A stretch of DNA of 64,000 bases from Acidisoma cellulosilyticum (GCF_020621385.1 NZ_JAESVA010000003.1:558001-622000), one strand, 5' to 3'. Counted from the stretch's first letter, positions 8,751-24,615 are shown. The notes: generated from the sequence alone by a model not told the origin. Made by a program: numbers and translations.

Positions 8751-9594
8751 ATAGATGGGATACAGCCAAGACTCGCTCCTGCCCGGCAAGATCGCGCCGC
8801 AGGTCGAGAACCTTGAGAGAAACACTCTCGGCCAGCGCCGTCAGCGCTGGCCCCTGGCCGATCCCGAATTCGAACAGCGCCAGACCTCCCGGCATCAGAC
8901 GCTGCGGCAGGTCGCGGAACAGCAGGCGATAAGGGTCCAGCCCGTCCGCGCCGCCGTCCAGTGCCAGATGCGGCTCGAATTTTTCGACCTCCGGCATCAA
9001 TCCGGGGATATCGCCATGCGGGATATAGGGCGGATTGGACAGGATAAGGTCAAAACGGCCGTTCAGCGCATCCGTCCAGCGGCCGACCATGATGGTGGCA
9101 CGCCCGGCCAGACCCAGCCGCGCGGCATTCGTCTGTGCCACGTCCGCGGCCCGCGGCGACAGGTCGACCCCCAACCCCCAGGCGTCCGGGAATTCCGACA
9201 GCGCCGCCAGCAGCAGGCAACCCGTGCCGGTGCCGAGATCGAGAATGCGCGCCGGCGGCCGGTCCCGCCGGTAGTCCAGCGCCGTCTCGATCACAGTTTC
9301 CGAATCCGGGCGCGGGATCAGCGTATCGGCGGTCACGAGAAAATCGAGGCTCCAGAATTCCCGATGCCCGATGATCGTGGCCGCCGGTTCGCGCCCTGCG
9401 CGGCGGTCGATCATGGACTGGAAGGCTGCACCTTCCTCAGAGGTCAGCTCGCCGCCGCGACGGCGCAGCAACCCTGTCTGGTCGGCGCTGATCGCATGCA
9501 TCAGCAGGATGCGGGCCTCACGGTTCGGCCCCTCGATCCCGGCCTCCGCCAGCCGGCCCGTCGCTGCGCGCAAGCTGGCGTCGAGATCGATCAT
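8749..9594 (-). CDS. prmC: Peptide chain release factor N5-glutamine methyltransferase
   Basis: A 281-aa SAM-dependent methyltransferase with PrmC/HemK hallmarks: N-terminal helical domain, LIPRPDSETVIE, motif I ILDLGTGTGCLLLA, and the NPPY tetrad in LILSNPPYIPHGDI. It methylates the glutamine of the GGQ motif in release factors. The prfA gene lies immediately upstream, and the prfA stop and prmC start share a base (TAATG). This classic prfA-prmC pairing implies coupled translation. The stop at 8749-8751 sits on the T-run of the candidate RNA. Confidence 0.95.
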   Translation of the reverse strand: MIDLDASLRAATGRLAEAGIEGPNREARILLMHAISADQTGLLRRRGGELTSEEGAAFQSMIDRRAGREPAATIIGHREFWSLDFLVTADTLIPRPDSETVIETALDYRRDRPPARILDLGTGTGCLLLAALSEFPDAWGLGVDLSPRAADVAQTNAARLGLAGRATIMVGRWTDALNGRFDLILSNPPYIPHGDIPGLMPEVEKFEPHLALDGGADGLDPYRLLFRDLPQRLMPGGLALFEFGIGQGPALTALAESVSLKVLDLRRDLAGQERVLAVSHL

Positions 9595-10658
9595 TATGCG
9601 GCGGAGGCGAAGCTCGCCAGACGCGCCGCCTGATCCTCGGCCGCGAGGGCGGAAATCACCTCATCCATCTCACCCATCATCACCCGGTCGATCTTGTACA
9701 GGGTGAGATTGATGCGATGATCCGTCACCCGCCCTTGCGGGAAGTTATAGGTGCGAATGCGCTCGCTACGGTCGCCGGTGCCGACCTGGGACTTGCGATC
9801 GGCCGCGCGCGTCGCGTGCAGGCTTGCGCGCTCACGCTCATACATGCGCGCGCGCAGGATCTTCATCGCCTTGGCGCGGTTCTTGTGCTGGCTTTTCTCT
9901 TCCTGCATCGCGACGACGATACCGGTCGGGATATGCGTGATGCGGACCGCACTTTCCGTCTTATTCACATGCTGACCGCCCGCGCCCGAGGCGCGATAGA
10001 CGTCGATGCGCAGATCCGTCTCGTTGATCTCGACATCGACCTCCTCCGCTTCCGGCAGCACCGCGACGGTGACGGTGGAGGTATGGATGCGGCCCTGGTT
10101 TTCGGTTTCCGGCACGCGCTGCACGCGATGCACGCCCGATTCGAACTTCAATCGCGCGAAGACATTGCGGCCGGTGATGCTGGCAATGCCTTCCTTAAGG
10201 CCGCCAAGCTCGGTCTCGCCATATTCCATCACCTCGAAGCGCCAGCCCTGGGCTTCGGCATAGCGCTGATACATGCCGAAAAGCTGGGAGGCGAAAAGCC
10301 CGGCCTCATCGCCGCCGGCCGCCGGCCGCACTTCCAGGATCGCCGAACGCTCGTCCGCCTCATCCTTCGGCAGCAGTGCGAGCTGAATCTCGTGTTCCAG
10401 CGCCGGAATGCGCGTCTTCAGCGCATAGGCCTCAGCCTCGGCCAGTTCCTTCATTTCCGGATCGGCCAGAAGCGCGGTCGCTTCGCTGAGATTCTGCTCG
10501 GTCGCGCGGAGTTCGGAGATCAGGCCGACGACCTGATCAAGCTCGGACAATTCGCGGGAGGCGCGGACGAATGCCGTCCCCGTCACGCCGGAGGCCAGAA
10601 GATCCCGCAACTCCTCCGATCTTGCCAGAATATCGTCGAACTTGGACTCAAGACTCAC
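9594..10658 (-). CDS. prfA: Peptide chain release factor 1
   Basis: A 354-aa class I release factor that reads UAA and UAG. The GGQ motif is in [20 protein letters not shown], preceded by [17 protein letters not shown]. Length is standard. Translation starts at GTG (10658), overlapping the hisS stop as GTGA. Gene order hisS-prfA-prmC with 4-bp and 1-bp overlaps indicates one operon. Confidence 0.97.
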   Translation of the reverse strand: MSLESKFDDILARSEELRDLLASGVTGTAFVRASRELSELDQVVGLISELRATEQNLSEATALLADPEMKELAEAEAYALKTRIPALEHEIQLALLPKDEADERSAILEVRPAAGGDEAGLFASQLFGMYQRYAEAQGWRFEVMEYGETELGGLKEGIASITGRNVFARLKFESGVHRVQRVPETENQGRIHTSTVTVAVLPEAEEVDVEINETDLRIDVYRASGAGGQHVNKTESAVRITHIPTGIVVAMQEEKSQHKNRAKAMKILRARMYERERASLHATRAADRKSQVGTGDRSERIRTYNFPQGRVTDHRINLTLYKIDRVMMGEMDEVISALAAEDQAARLASFASAA

Positions 10659-11914
10659 GCGGGTGTTCCTGCCGGCAAGGCGCGAACGGCCTCCAACAGC
10701 GCGTCGAGGGAGACTTCGCTTTGCGTGCCGGAGACAAGATCCTTGAGCTGCGCCACGCCGCGCGCCGCTTCCTCGGACCCCAGAATGATGGCCGCACGGG
10801 CGCCGGCCTTGTTCGCGCGTTCCATGCGGCGGCGCAGATTGCCCTTATAGCCGATATCGGCGCGGATACCGCCCTGGCGCAGCTGCTGAACGATGCCGAA
10901 GGCCGCCGCCTCGGCGTCATCGCCCGCCGGGATCACGGCAATCGGGGCTGCCTCGCCCTGCGGTTCCGCAATAAGCATGGCCAGACGCTCGATACCGGCG
11001 GCCCAGCCGACAGCCGGGGTTTCCGGCCCGCCCATCTGGCGGACAAGACCGTCATAGCGGCCGCCGCCCATCACCGTGCCCTGCGCACCCAGTTGCGTCG
11101 TCACGAATTCAAAGGCGGTGTGGTTGTAGTAGTCCAAACCCCGCACGATGCGCGGATTCTCGACGAAGGGGATACCCAGCGCGGTCAGGGAATTGCGCAC
11201 GGAATCGTAGAAGCCGGCCGCGAGCGGCGTCAGATGCGCGGCGATCGTCGGCGCATCGGCGACGATTTTGCGGTCGCCCTCGTCCTTGCTGTCCAGGATG
11301 CGCAGCGGGTTACGCTCCAACCGCGCCTTGCTGTCCTCGGACAGCGATGTCGCATAGCGGGTGAAATAAGCGACCAAAGCCGCGCGATAGGCCGTCCGGC
11401 TGTCGGTATCGCCCAGCGTATTGATCTCAAGCGTCACGCTCTCGGCGATGCCGAGGGCGGTCAAAATCTGCCAGCCGCAGGCAATGACTTCCGCATCCGC
11501 CAAAGGCTCGGCCGGGCCGATCAGCTCGATGCCGATCTGGTGGAACTGCCGGTAGCGGCCCTTTTGCGGCCGCTCGTAGCGGAACATCGGTCCCGCATAG
11601 AAGACCTTCAGCGGCAGCGACTGCGTCAGACCGTTGCTGACCAGCGCGCGGCAGACGGCGGCCGTGCCCTCCGGGCGCAACGTCACGCTGTCACCACCGC
11701 GATCGGTGAAGGTGTACATCTCCTTGGTCACGACGTCCGAGGTCTCCCCCAGCGTGCGAGAGAAGACGCCGGTATCCTCGAAGATCGGCGTCTGCCATTC
11801 CTCGAACCCGTAAAGGCCCGATACATGGCGCGCCGTATCGGTCACATGGCGATAGCGGCGCTGATCGTCGCCGATGAGATCACGGGTACCGCGGACAGGC
11901 TGAAGGCTGGACAC
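10655..11914 (-). CDS. hisS: Histidine-tRNA ligase
   Basis: A 419-aa class II aminoacyl-tRNA synthetase. Visible motifs are VRGTRDLIG at the N-terminus, motif 2 ([20 protein letters not shown]), histidine motif [13 protein letters not shown], and GGGRYDGL, followed by a C-terminal anticodon-binding domain. It starts with GTG at 11914. It follows the ispG terminator by about 50 nt and heads the hisS-prfA-prmC operon. Confidence 0.96.
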   Translation of the reverse strand: MSSLQPVRGTRDLIGDDQRRYRHVTDTARHVSGLYGFEEWQTPIFEDTGVFSRTLGETSDVVTKEMYTFTDRGGDSVTLRPEGTAAVCRALVSNGLTQSLPLKVFYAGPMFRYERPQKGRYRQFHQIGIELIGPAEPLADAEVIACGWQILTALGIAESVTLEINTLGDTDSRTAYRAALVAYFTRYATSLSEDSKARLERNPLRILDSKDEGDRKIVADAPTIAAHLTPLAAGFYDSVRNSLTALGIPFVENPRIVRGLDYYNHTAFEFVTTQLGAQGTVMGGGRYDGLVRQMGGPETPAVGWAAGIERLAMLIAEPQGEAAPIAVIPAGDDAEAAAFGIVQQLRQGGIRADIGYKGNLRRRMERANKAGARAAIILGSEEAARGVAQLKDLVSGTQSEVSLDALLEAVRALPAGTPA

Positions 11915-11960
11915 GAATGATGGTGCCTTGGCTGACTATTCTTGTTTCTTTGTAGCAAAC

Positions 11961-11991
11961 GAAAACCCGCTCCCCTATGCGGGAAGCGGGT
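11961..11991 (-). terminator. Intrinsic terminator after ispG
   Basis: Reading the minus strand, a stem ACCCGCT...AGCGGGT (11985-11991 with 11965-11971) is followed by TTTTCG. It lies downstream of the ispG stop and upstream of the hisS start, so it separates the two transcription units. Confidence 0.7.
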
Positions 11992-12018
11992 AGCAGGCGC
12001 GAGCCGCTTATGCCGCGT

Positions 12019-13176
12019 CTATTCCGCCGCTTCGGCCGGCGCAGCGCCCGCCGGCGCGGCCTCGGCCAGGGCCTTGGCTTCGGCGTGGCGGATAGCCTCG
12101 GCGCGCTGTTCCACCAGATCGACGACATGGTCGATCATGGATTCCTTCTCGATCGTATGGTCCTGGCGGCCGGCGCTATAGACCATGTGACGGCCGGCGC
12201 CGCCGCCGGTGATACCCAGATCGGTCATCAACGCCTCGCCCGGCCCGTTGACCACGCAGCCGATGATCGACAGCGTCAGCGGCGTCTCGATATGTTCCAG
12301 CCGCTCTTCCAGCGCCTGCACCGTGCGGATGACATCAAAGCCCTGCCGCGCACAGGACGGGCAGGAAATGATGCGCACCCCGCGATGACGCAGGCCGAGG
12401 GATTTCAGAATCTCCCAGGCGACCCGCACCTCTTCCTCAGGCTCGGCCGAGAGCGAGACGCGCATGGTGTCGCCGATACCGGCCCAAAGCAGGGAACCGA
12501 GGCCGATCGAGGATTTCACCGTGCCGGTGCGCAATCCGCCCGCTTCGGTGACGCCGATATGCAGCGGATGGTCGCAGACCTCCGCCAGCTGCTGATAGGC
12601 CGCAACCGCCAGAAAGACGTCCGACGCCTTCACGCTGATCTTGAACTCGTGAAAATCATGGTCCTGCAGGATCTTGGCGTGTTCCAGCGCGCTTTCCACC
12701 AGCGCGTCCGGGTTGGGCTCGCCGTATTTCTCAAGCAGGTGCTTCTCCAGGCTGCCGGCATTGACGCCGATGCGGATGGAGCAGCCATGGTCGCGCGCGG
12801 CCTTGACCACTTCACGCACGCGTTCGGCGCTGCCGATATTGCCCGGATTGATGCGCAGACAGGCAGCCCCTGCCTCGGCCGCTTCGATCGCGCGGCGGTA
12901 ATGGAAATGGATATCGGCGACGATCGGCACATTGGCCTGGCGCACGATCTCCTTCAGCGCCTTGGTGCTCTCCTGATCGGGGCAGGAGACCCGGACGATA
13001 TCGACGCCGGCCTTCTCGGCCAAGCGGATCTGCGCGACGGTGCCGTCCACATCGGTCGTCAGCGTATTGGTCATGGTCTGGGTGCTGATCGGGGCGTCAC
13101 CGCCGACTTTCACGGAGCCGACGCTGATCTGACGCGACTTCCGCCGGATAATCTGCTGATACGCGCGATAGTTCAT
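12019..13176 (-). CDS. ispG: 4-hydroxy-3-methylbut-2-en-1-yl diphosphate synthase
   Basis: A 385-aa IspG/GcpE of the MEP isoprenoid pathway, reducing methylerythritol cyclodiphosphate to HMBPP. It opens [21 protein letters not shown] after the initiator Met. It shows [17 protein letters not shown] and the [4Fe-4S] cysteines in [11 protein letters not shown] and [11 protein letters not shown]. The start at 13176 has AGGAGC upstream. A longer in-frame reading to 13272 overlaps the upstream gene and is not family-like. It lies 46 bp downstream of the rodZ-like gene. Isoprenoids from this pathway feed hopanoid and ubiquinone synthesis (hpnN and ubiG are in this window). Confidence 0.96.
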   Translation of the reverse strand: MNYRAYQQIIRRKSRQISVGSVKVGGDAPISTQTMTNTLTTDVDGTVAQIRLAEKAGVDIVRVSCPDQESTKALKEIVRQANVPIVADIHFHYRRAIEAAEAGAACLRINPGNIGSAERVREVVKAARDHGCSIRIGVNAGSLEKHLLEKYGEPNPDALVESALEHAKILQDHDFHEFKISVKASDVFLAVAAYQQLAEVCDHPLHIGVTEAGGLRTGTVKSSIGLGSLLWAGIGDTMRVSLSAEPEEEVRVAWEILKSLGLRHRGVRIISCPSCARQGFDVIRTVQALEERLEHIETPLTLSIIGCVVNGPGEALMTDLGITGGGAGRHMVYSAGRQDHTIEKESMIDHVVDLVEQRAEAIRHAEAKALAEAAPAGAAPAEAAE

Positions 13177-13222
13177 CACTTGCTCCTGTTCCTGGCACGG
13201 TTCGGCCAGGACTCGAACGCCG

Positions 13223-14275
13223 TCATTGTGCCGTGGGTGCGGGCGCCGCTGCCGGGACGGCCGGCGGGACAACGCCGGATGACTGCCCGCTTGCCGCCTT
13301 CAAACCATCGGCATCAAGCGGAATATTATGCAACACATGGCCCTTCAGCGGCCCGATGACATTGCCGGCCAGCATCACCTGCGTGCCGGCGGCATTGCCG
13401 GTCGTCAGCGTCAGCTGCGGCTGGTCAGGCACCTTGTAGCTGTCACCCGGGTGCATAACAGCCTGATAGACGACCTTGCCTTGGCTGTTCTTGATCTCGA
13501 TCCAGGCATCGGCCGTCGCCTGGATGACCATGCCGGCATCGATCAAGCCCGGCGCCGCCGTCGCGGTGCCGGAAGCCGCACCATCCGTTGCCTGCACGGT
13601 GGGCGGCGTCACGGCGGCGACCGTCATATTCGTGCTCGGCGCCGGCAGAGTCGGCAAGGGCGGCGGCACGGCGGCGGCGGCCGATGACGGCGAGACATCC
13701 GGCTCCTGCGGCAAGGTGGACGCGACCAGCGGACCAGCGGCGGCCGGCAATGGCACGGGCGCCGTCGCTGCCGGGGGCGGTGTCACGCTCGCGATCTTGG
13801 GCGCCGGCGGCGGGGCCAGCGGCTCCAGATGCGCGGGCACCGCATCGACCGTTTCCGTCGTGCTGCTGCTACGCCCGGAATAATGATACCAGGCGACATA
13901 ACCGCCGATGGCGATGATCGCGCCGACCAGAACGAGGGCGCCGGCCGGCATCCCGCGGGAGGGGACAGGCGCCGGGAAATCCAGCTCGGTCTTGCGGTTC
14001 ACATCCTCACGCTCGGCGCGGAAGCGGCGGATCGCCTCATTGGGATCAAGCCCCAGCGCCGTCGCATAGGTACGGACAAAGCCGACCGCGTAAGCGGTGC
14101 CGGGCAGATTACGAATATCGCCTTGTTCGATGGCGCGGATAAACGCGGGCTTAAGGCGCAAGGCCTCGGCGACCGCGTCGATCTCCCATCCAAGACGTTC
14201 ACGGGCCGCGCGGAGGTCACTCCCGATACGGGAAGCACTCTCCGGTCTGTCACCCTCCGGGTAGCTCCGATTCAT
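13223..14275 (-). CDS. RodZ-like helix-turn-helix membrane protein (DUF4115)
   Basis: A 350-aa protein with four visible parts. First is an N-terminal helix-turn-helix domain ([19 protein letters not shown] and [17 protein letters not shown]), then [19 protein letters not shown]. Second is a transmembrane segment near residues 113-131. Third is a long Pro/Ala/Thr-rich periplasmic linker. Fourth is a C-terminal DUF4115 domain ([23 protein letters not shown]). This is the RodZ layout, a bitopic partner of MreB in cell-shape control. The start at 14275 matches the family N-terminus; the reading frame extends upstream without homology. rodZ-like genes before ispG are common in proteobacteria. Confidence 0.82.
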   Translation of the reverse strand: MNRSYPEGDRPESASRIGSDLRAARERLGWEIDAVAEALRLKPAFIRAIEQGDIRNLPGTAYAVGFVRTYATALGLDPNEAIRRFRAEREDVNRKTELDFPAPVPSRGMPAGALVLVGAIIAIGGYVAWYHYSGRSSSTTETVDAVPAHLEPLAPPPAPKIASVTPPPAATAPVPLPAAAGPLVASTLPQEPDVSPSSAAAAVPPPLPTLPAPSTNMTVAAVTPPTVQATDGAASGTATAAPGLIDAGMVIQATADAWIEIKNSQGKVVYQAVMHPGDSYKVPDQPQLTLTTGNAAGTQVMLAGNVIGPLKGHVLHNIPLDADGLKAASGQSSGVVPPAVPAAAPAPTAQ

Positions 14276-14473
14276 ATTCTCGGTATCTGTGCGCGTGTGA
14301 AGGGATGCCACTCTTCTAACGTTCCGTGCGGCTCGGTGTCGTAGTGGCGCAGTCACACGGGCTTGCGTGAAAGATCCACCACCCCGCCGGTTTCGGGAAA
14401 GGGGACAATGCCTCGTTTCACACGGCCCGTCGACTCGCTGCGGGTTAAATCTAGAATAACCTCTATGAGGTAG

Positions 14474-14512
14474 CCGAGGCTGGGCGCGGATAATATCCGC
14501 CCAGCCTCGGCC
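14474..14512 (-). terminator. Strong hairpin after rpoC
   Basis: A long inverted repeat: GCCGAGGCTGGG (14474-14485) pairs with CCCAGCCTCGGC (14501-14512), with an inner CGGAT/ATCCG pairing around an AAT loop. It lies 18 bp past the rpoC stop. No long T-run follows, so termination may be partly Rho-aided, or the hairpin may be a 3'-end stabiliser. Confidence 0.65.
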
Positions 14513-14529
14513 GATCACGATAGCGTTGG

Positions 14530-17500
14530 TTATTCGGCCGCGACGTCAGGGCTTTCCAGCTGCGTCACTTCACGACGCAGTGTGCGACCCTTGGTCTCGC
14601 CGGACGCCACCTGGCGCAGACGGTTCATGACGCTGCCGGTGCCCGCCGGGATAAGACGTCCAACGATGACGTTCTCCTTCAGGCCCTGCAGCTGATCCAT
14701 CTTGCCTGCGGTCGCCGCTTCGGTCAGCACGCGCGTGGTCTCCTGGAAGGAGGCGGCGCTGATGAAGCTATGCGTCTGCAAGCTGGCCTTGGTGATGCCC
14801 TGAAGCACAGGCATGCCAACAGCCACACGCTCACCGGCATTCATGCGCTTGTCGTTCTCGATATCGAACTCGGTGCGATCGATCTGCTCGCCGATCAGGA
14901 AGGTGGTGTCACCCGGATCGGTGATCTCGACCTTCTGCAGCATCTGGCGAACGATCACCTCGATGTGCTTGTCGTTGATCTTCACGCCCTGCAGTCGATA
15001 GACGTCCTGGATTTCGTTGACGAGGTAATCCGACAGCGCCTCGACACCCAGCACGCGCAGGATGTCATGCGGCACGCGCGGACCGTCGACCAGCGGATCG
15101 CCCAGACGCACGAAGTCACCTTCCTGCACCGAGACGTGCTTGCCCTTCGGCACCAGATACTCGGTCTCTTCGCCGGTCTCGTCGTTCTTCACGATGATGC
15201 GGCGCTTCGCCTTGTAATCCTTGCCGAATTCCACGCGACCGTCGATCTCCGCGATGATCGCGTGATCCTTCGGACGACGCGCCTCGAACAGCTCGGCCAC
15301 GCGCGGCAGACCGCCGGTGATGTCACGCGTCTTGCTGCCTTCGCGCGGGATACGCGCCACCACGTCACCGGCCGCGACCGTCGCGCCATTCTCGATCGAC
15401 AGGATCGAGTCCGGCGAGAGGAAGTAGCGCGCTTCCGCACCGTTCGGCAGCTTCACCACATCGCCCTTGGTGTCCTTCAGCAGAAGGCGGGGACGCAGAT
15501 CGACGGCCTTCGTGGCCTGCTTGTAATCGACGATGACCTTGGAGGTGAGGCCCGTCACTTCGTCCATCCGCTCGACGAGGGTGACACCCTCCATCACATC
15601 GGCGAACTCGATGATACCCGCACGTTCGGTGATGATCGGCAGGGTGTAGGGGTCCCATTCGGCCAGCTTCTGCGTGCGTGCGACCGTCTGGTTGTCGTCG
15701 GTCAGCAGGCGCGCACCGTAAGGCACGCGGAAACGCGCACGCTCGCGGCCATTGCCGTCGGTCAGCACGATTTCGCAGTTACGGCTCATGACGACGGGAA
15801 CGCCGGAGGAGTTCACAACCACGTTGCGGTTGCGGATCACGACGGTGCCGTCATGGCTCGCTTCAACGCTCGACTGCTCGGCACCACGCTGCGCCGCGCC
15901 ACCGATATGGAAGGTGCGCATCGTCAGCTGCGTGCCAGGCTCACCGATGGACTGGGCGGCGATAACGCCGACAGCCTCACCGGCATTGACCGGCGTGCCA
16001 CGGGCAAGGTCACGGCCATAGCAATGGCCGCAGCAGCCGATCGGCGCCTCGCAGGTCAGCACCGAGCGGATCTTCACCGCCTCGACACCGGCCTTCTCGA
16101 TCATCTCGGCCTCGACTTCCTCGATCAGAACATTGTTCTTGAGGAGAATCTTGCCCGAGGCCGGGTCGATGATGTCCTCGGCCGTGGTGCGGCCCAGGGT
16201 GCGCTCGGACAGCGAGGAGACAACCTCACCGCCATCCATCACGGCGCGGACCGTCAGGCCCTTCTCGGTACCGCAATCTTCCTGGAAGATGATGCTGTCC
16301 TGCGCCACGTCCACCAGACGACGGGTGAGATAGCCCGAGTTCGCGGTCTTCAGCGCCGTATCCGCGAGACCCTTACGGGCGCCGTGGGTGGAGTTGAAGT
16401 ATTCGAGAACCGACAGGCCCTCCTTGAAGTTCGCGATGATCGGCTGCTCGATGATCTCGCCCGAGGGCTTCGCCATGAGGCCGCGCATACCGGCGAGCTG
16501 ACGCATCTGGGCCGGCGACCCACGCGCGCCGGAATGGCTCATCATCCAGACCGAGTTCGTGGGCGTCCCGATCTCCTGCTTAGAGATCTCCTTCATCATC
16601 GCAGCCGCAACGGCGTCCGTGCAGCGCGACCAGGCGTCAACCACCTTGTTGTAGCGTTCGCCGGCGGTGATCAGACCGTCCTGATACTGCTGCTCGAACT
16701 CCTTCACTTCGCCCTGGGTCTTGCCGATCAGCTCGCCCTTCGAGGCTGGGATGATCAGGTCATCCTTGCCGAAGGACAGACCGGCCTTCGCCGCGTTGGA
16801 GAAGCCAAGGCCCATCATGCGATCTGCGAAGATCACGCATTCCTTCTGGCCGCAATGACGGTAGACGGCATCGATGACGTCCGAGACGTTCTTCTTCGTC
16901 AGCTGCTTGTTGAGCAGCGCGAAGGGCACGTTCGGATGCAGCGGCAGGATCTGGCCGAGCAGCATGCGGCCCGGCGAGGTGACGATCACCTTGCGGACGA
17001 CCTGGCCGTCGGCTTCCATCACCTGCATGCGCGCACGGATCTTGTCGTGCATCTTGATGCGCTTGGCGGCCAGCGCGTGTTCCAGCTCGCCGATGGTGCC
17101 GAAAGCCGGCGTGTCCTTCTCGTCGGTCGCGCGGTATTCCGGCGTTTCCAGCGAGAGATAGTACAGGCCGAGGACGATGTCCTGGCTCGGCACGATGATC
17201 GGCTTGCCGTTCGCGGGGCTCAGGATGTTGTTGGTCGACATCATGAGCACGCGGGCCTCAAGCTGAGCCTCGATGCTGAGCGGCACATGGACCGCCATCT
17301 GATCGCCGTCGAAATCCGCGTTGAAGGCGGTGCAGACGAGCGGATGCAGCTGGATGGCCTTGCCTTCGATAAGCACGGGCTCGAAAGCCTGAATGCCCAG
17401 ACGATGCAGCGTCGGCGCGCGGTTAAGCATGACGGGATGCTCGCGGATAACCTCTTCCAGGATATCCCAAACTTCCGGACGCTCTTTTTCCACCATCCGC

Positions 17501-18696
17501 TTCGCGGCCTTGATGGTGGTCGCGTGGCCATATTTCTCAAGCTTGGCGTAGATGAAGGGTTTGAACAGCTCCAGCGCCATCTTCTTCGGCAGGCCGCACT
17601 GGTGCAGCTTCAACTCGGGACCCACGACGATGACCGAACGACCGGAATAATCGACGCGCTTGCCGAGCAGGTTCTGACGGAACCGACCCTGCTTGCCCTT
17701 GAGCATATCGGAGAGCGACTTCAGCGGACGCTTGTTGGCGCCGGTGATGGCGCGACCGCGACGGCCGTTGTCGAACAGCGCATCGACCGATTCCTGCAGC
17801 ATGCGCTTTTCGTTGCGGACGATGATGTCCGGCGCACGCAGCTCGATCAGACGCTTGAGGCGGTTGTTACGGTTGATGACGCGACGATACAGGTCGTTCA
17901 GGTCGGAGGTCGCGAAGCGGCCACCGTCCAGCGGCACCAGCGGGCGCAGTTCCGGCGGAATGACCGGCACCACGTCCAGGATCATCCAGCTCGGCTGCGA
18001 ACCGGATTCGGCAAAAGCCTCGACCAGCTTCAGACGCTTCACCAGCTTCTTGCGCTTGGCCTCGCTCGTCGTCGCCTTCAGCTCCAGACGCATGCGCGTC
18101 TTCTCGGCGTCGAGATCGATATTCGCCAGGATGTGCTTGATCGCCTCGGCGCCGATGCCGGCGCGGAAACCGTCCTCGCCGAATTCATCCTGCTTCGAGA
18201 ACAGCTGGTCCTCGGTCAGCAGCTGATGCAGCTTGAGGTCCGTCAGGCCCGGTTCCAGCACGATATAGTTCTCGAAATAGAGAACCTTTTCGAGGTCCTT
18301 CAGCGTCGTATCGACCATCAGGCCGATGCGCGACGGCAAGGACTTCAGGAACCAGATATGGGCGACGGGCGAGGCCAGTTCGATATGGCCCATGCGCTCA
18401 CGCCGCACCTTCGCGAGGGTGACTTCAACGCCACACTTCTCGCAGATGATGCCGCGGAACTTCATGCGCTTGTACTTGCCGCAGAGGCACTCATAGTCCT
18501 TGATCGGCCCGAAGATACGGGCACAGAACAGCCCGTCCCGCTCCGGCTTGAAGGTGCGGTAGTTGATGGTCTCCGGCTTCTTGATCTCGCCGTAGGACCA
18601 GCTGCGCACCTGCTCGGGGGAGGCAATCTTGATCTGGATCTGGTCAAAGGTCATCGGCTGACCGGTTTGACCCAGGATTTTCATAAGCTCGTTCAT
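14530..18696 (-). CDS. rpoC: DNA-directed RNA polymerase beta' subunit
   Basis: A full-length 1388-aa beta' subunit. The N-terminal zinc site is [20 protein letters not shown]. The catalytic Mg motif is [12 protein letters not shown] at about residue 460. The second zinc site is [19 protein letters not shown]. The trigger-loop region follows in order ([22 protein letters not shown]). AAGGTGA upstream of the ATG serves as ribosome-binding site. It lies 130 bp after rpoB on the same strand. The downstream hairpin closes the operon, so rpsL-rpsG-fusA do not follow here. Confidence 0.99.
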   Translation of the reverse strand: MNELMKILGQTGQPMTFDQIQIKIASPEQVRSWSYGEIKKPETINYRTFKPERDGLFCARIFGPIKDYECLCGKYKRMKFRGIICEKCGVEVTLAKVRRERMGHIELASPVAHIWFLKSLPSRIGLMVDTTLKDLEKVLYFENYIVLEPGLTDLKLHQLLTEDQLFSKQDEFGEDGFRAGIGAEAIKHILANIDLDAEKTRMRLELKATTSEAKRKKLVKRLKLVEAFAESGSQPSWMILDVVPVIPPELRPLVPLDGGRFATSDLNDLYRRVINRNNRLKRLIELRAPDIIVRNEKRMLQESVDALFDNGRRGRAITGANKRPLKSLSDMLKGKQGRFRQNLLGKRVDYSGRSVIVVGPELKLHQCGLPKKMALELFKPFIYAKLEKYGHATTIKAAKRMVEKERPEVWDILEEVIREHPVMLNRAPTLHRLGIQAFEPVLIEGKAIQLHPLVCTAFNADFDGDQMAVHVPLSIEAQLEARVLMMSTNNILSPANGKPIIVPSQDIVLGLYYLSLETPEYRATDEKDTPAFGTIGELEHALAAKRIKMHDKIRARMQVMEADGQVVRKVIVTSPGRMLLGQILPLHPNVPFALLNKQLTKKNVSDVIDAVYRHCGQKECVIFADRMMGLGFSNAAKAGLSFGKDDLIIPASKGELIGKTQGEVKEFEQQYQDGLITAGERYNKVVDAWSRCTDAVAAAMMKEISKQEIGTPTNSVWMMSHSGARGSPAQMRQLAGMRGLMAKPSGEIIEQPIIANFKEGLSVLEYFNSTHGARKGLADTALKTANSGYLTRRLVDVAQDSIIFQEDCGTEKGLTVRAVMDGGEVVSSLSERTLGRTTAEDIIDPASGKILLKNNVLIEEVEAEMIEKAGVEAVKIRSVLTCEAPIGCCGHCYGRDLARGTPVNAGEAVGVIAAQSIGEPGTQLTMRTFHIGGAAQRGAEQSSVEASHDGTVVIRNRNVVVNSSGVPVVMSRNCEIVLTDGNGRERARFRVPYGARLLTDDNQTVARTQKLAEWDPYTLPIITERAGIIEFADVMEGVTLVERMDEVTGLTSKVIVDYKQATKAVDLRPRLLLKDTKGDVVKLPNGAEARYFLSPDSILSIENGATVAAGDVVARIPREGSKTRDITGGLPRVAELFEARRPKDHAIIAEIDGRVEFGKDYKAKRRIIVKNDETGEETEYLVPKGKHVSVQEGDFVRLGDPLVDGPRVPHDILRVLGVEALSDYLVNEIQDVYRLQGVKINDKHIEVIVRQMLQKVEITDPGDTTFLIGEQIDRTEFDIENDKRMNAGERVAVGMPVLQGITKASLQTHSFISAASFQETTRVLTEAATAGKMDQLQGLKENVIVGRLIPAGTGSVMNRLRQVASGETKGRTLRREVTQLESPDVAAE

Positions 18697-18826
18697 GCGG
18701 GCTTCACCTTCAAACCCTTCCCCGCTCTGGCCAAGGCCGCGGCGGGGTCAGGGATTTATCGAACGCGTTGTATTCGTCTCAAACCGTCAGGCCGGAAGCG
18801 GGTTGCCCCGCTTCCGATTCAAACGG

Positions 18827-23008
<4,182 letters not shown>

Positions 23009-23245
23009 CGCTTGCCCTTAGCCCTCGATTGTACCACCGCGCCGAAACCATGCCGGCCGGTCTCAGTATGGTCAGCCGCCGCCCAGGCGAGGCCGACCCG
23101 TCCATCCCGCTTCCCCCCATCGGGCGGTGAAGCTCAGTCCCAAGTCCAAACCGGCCATCCGAAGATCGCCCGGACCTGTTCTACAGGTTTTGACGCGCAC
23201 CCAGCGTCACAGGCACGACAACTCTACCCCGCAACCACGGAAAGG

Positions 23246-23270
23246 GTGGAGATCAAGCTGATCCCCACCC
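23246..23270 (-). promoter_or_regulatory. Hairpin in the rplL-rpoB spacer
   Basis: Interrupted inverted repeat GTGG-GATCA/TGATC-CCAC with a short loop, in the 315-bp gap (23009-23323) between rplL and rpoB. In Escherichia coli the same gap holds an attenuator and an RNase III site; a similar role here is inference. I see no gene in the rest of the gap. Confidence 0.35.
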
Positions 23271-23291
23271 CGTTCGCGGCTCGTCAATCCC

Positions 23292-23317
23292 ATCCCGGGC
23301 CCGGAAGCCCAGGATGG
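23292..23317 (-). terminator. Possible attenuator hairpin just after rplL
   Basis: On the minus strand, CATCC-GGGC pairs with GCCC-GGATG around a TTCCGG loop, with one opposed mismatch, starting a few bases past the rplL stop. It lacks a long T-run, so partial termination (attenuation) before rpoB fits better than full termination. Confidence 0.4.
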
Positions 23318-23323
23318 TCAAGA

Positions 23324-23698
23324 TCACTTGATCTCGACAGAAGCGCCATTCTCCTCGAGGACCTTCTTGATCTTCTCGGCTTCGTCCTTGTTCACGCCTT
23401 CCTTGACCGGCTTCGGAGCGCCCTCAACGAGGTCCTTCGCTTCCTTCAGGCCGAGCCCGGTGATCGTGCGGACTTCCTTAATAACGTTGATCTTCTTCTC
23501 GCCAACCTTGGCGAGGATGACGGTGAATTCGGTCTGCTCTTCGACCGGGGCAGCGGCGGCGGCCGGAGCGGCAGCGGCGGCGGCAACGGGGGCAGCGGCG
23601 GAAACGCCCCACTTCTCTTCGAGAAGCTTCGAAAGCTCAGCGGCTTCCATAACGGTAAGGCTCGAAAGCTCTTCCACCAGACGGGAAAGGTCAGCCAT
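23324..23698 (-). CDS. rplL: 50S ribosomal protein L7/L12
   Basis: A 124-aa stalk protein. It has an N-terminal dimerisation helix ([20 protein letters not shown]), an Ala-rich hinge, and the C-terminal domain [20 protein letters not shown] with [20 protein letters not shown]7/L12 dimers recruit translation factors to the ribosome. The ATG at 23698 has AGGA at good distance; a TTG two codons upstream is rejected. It lies 92 bp after rplJ. Confidence 0.98.
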   Translation of the reverse strand: MADLSRLVEELSSLTVMEAAELSKLLEEKWGVSAAAPVAAAAAAPAAAAAPVEEQTEFTVILAKVGEKKINVIKEVRTITGLGLKEAKDLVEGAPKPVKEGVNKDEAEKIKKVLEENGASVEIK

Positions 23699-23790
23699 TG
23701 TCAAAATCCTATTATAATAACTTTGATCGGTTCAATGCAAGCCGGGACCTTCCCGGCATCACATCCATGAAAGTCAGGCACAGCCAGAAA

Positions 23791-24309
23791 TCAGGCCGCC
23801 TCGTCCTTCCTGGAATAGGCACCAAAGACCCGCGCGAGGTTGCCGGCCGGCGCCTGAACAACGGCTGCGATCCGTGTCGCCGGGGTATTGAGCATCCCCA
23901 GGAAACGCGCACGCAGTGTGTCGAGCGACGGAAGTTCGGCCAGGGCCTTAACGCCAGACGCATCAAGCGTCTGAGCGCCAAGGGACCCGCCGATAACGAC
24001 GAACTTCTCGTTGGTCTTGGCGAACTCAACAGCCACCTTCGCCGCTGCCACAGGATCCTTCGACCACGCAAGCGCGGTCGGACCCTTCAGCATCGGCTTA
24101 ATGCCGTCGAATTGGGTACCTTCCAGGGCGAGGCTGGCCAGACGGTTCTTAGCAACCTTGAAGCTCACCCCTTCGGCCCGCATCTTGCGACGCAGATCGG
24201 TCACATCGGCAACCGTCAACCCGTTATTACGGGTCACGACCACCATGGACGTCTCTGCGAACACAGACGCGAGCGAAGCAACGAACTCTTGCTTCTCCGT
24301 ACGGTCCAA
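23791..24309 (-). CDS. rplJ: 50S ribosomal protein L10
   Basis: About 172 aa, with the L10 pattern DRTEKQEFVASLASVFAETS, MVVVTRNNGLTVADVTDLRR, FKVAKNRLASLALEGT and LKGPTALAWSKDPVAAAKV. It anchors the L7/L12 stalk. No ATG fits. The best start is TTG at 24309, with GGAG six bases upstream, giving the expected N-terminus directly before DRTEKQEF. An ATG at 24390 would add 27 unrelated residues. A rare start codon in a ribosomal protein gene may limit its translation. Confidence 0.93.
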   Translation of the reverse strand: MDRTEKQEFVASLASVFAETSMVVVTRNNGLTVADVTDLRRKMRAEGVSFKVAKNRLASLALEGTQFDGIKPMLKGPTALAWSKDPVAAAKVAVEFAKTNEKFVVIGGSLGAQTLDASGVKALAELPSLDTLRARFLGMLNTPATRIAAVVQAPAGNLARVFGAYSRKDEAA

Positions 24310-24600
24310 GTTCAACTCCGCCACCTTGGCGACGACAATTCTATCGCCGCCGGGTTTCCCATGGGCGAGAGAGGCGTTCACACACCCCAAACGCCCGGTT
24401 CGCCTGTCCTTTTAAAGCCGGAACCGCCAAAGTTCAGTCAGCGCACTCCGCAGAGTGGCGCCTCGTAATCGCTGGCTTCCCCGTCTTCCAACCGCCGGCC
24501 TGCTGGCCGTTTAAGCACCGACCCTTGTCGGCTCACGTCTGGTCTCGGACAGGTTCGGAGAGGTCCCCCTCTCCTAGCGCCCCACGGTCGAAACCGCAGG
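24310..24600 (-). promoter_or_regulatory. rplJ leader, likely L10 autoregulatory RNA
   Basis: The 306-bp gap between rplA and rplJ has no convincing gene and is rich in short inverted repeats. In many bacteria this leader folds into an L10(L12)4-binding RNA that represses rplJL translation. Position supports that role here; I have not matched the conserved motif base by base. The long gap and rare TTG start fit translational control. Confidence 0.5.
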
Positions 24601-24615
24601 GCGAATTCGAAATGC

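Noticed and set aside
13177-13272. N-terminal extension of ispG
   Set aside because: It overlaps the rodZ-like gene end and has no homology; AGGAGC before 13176 sets the start.
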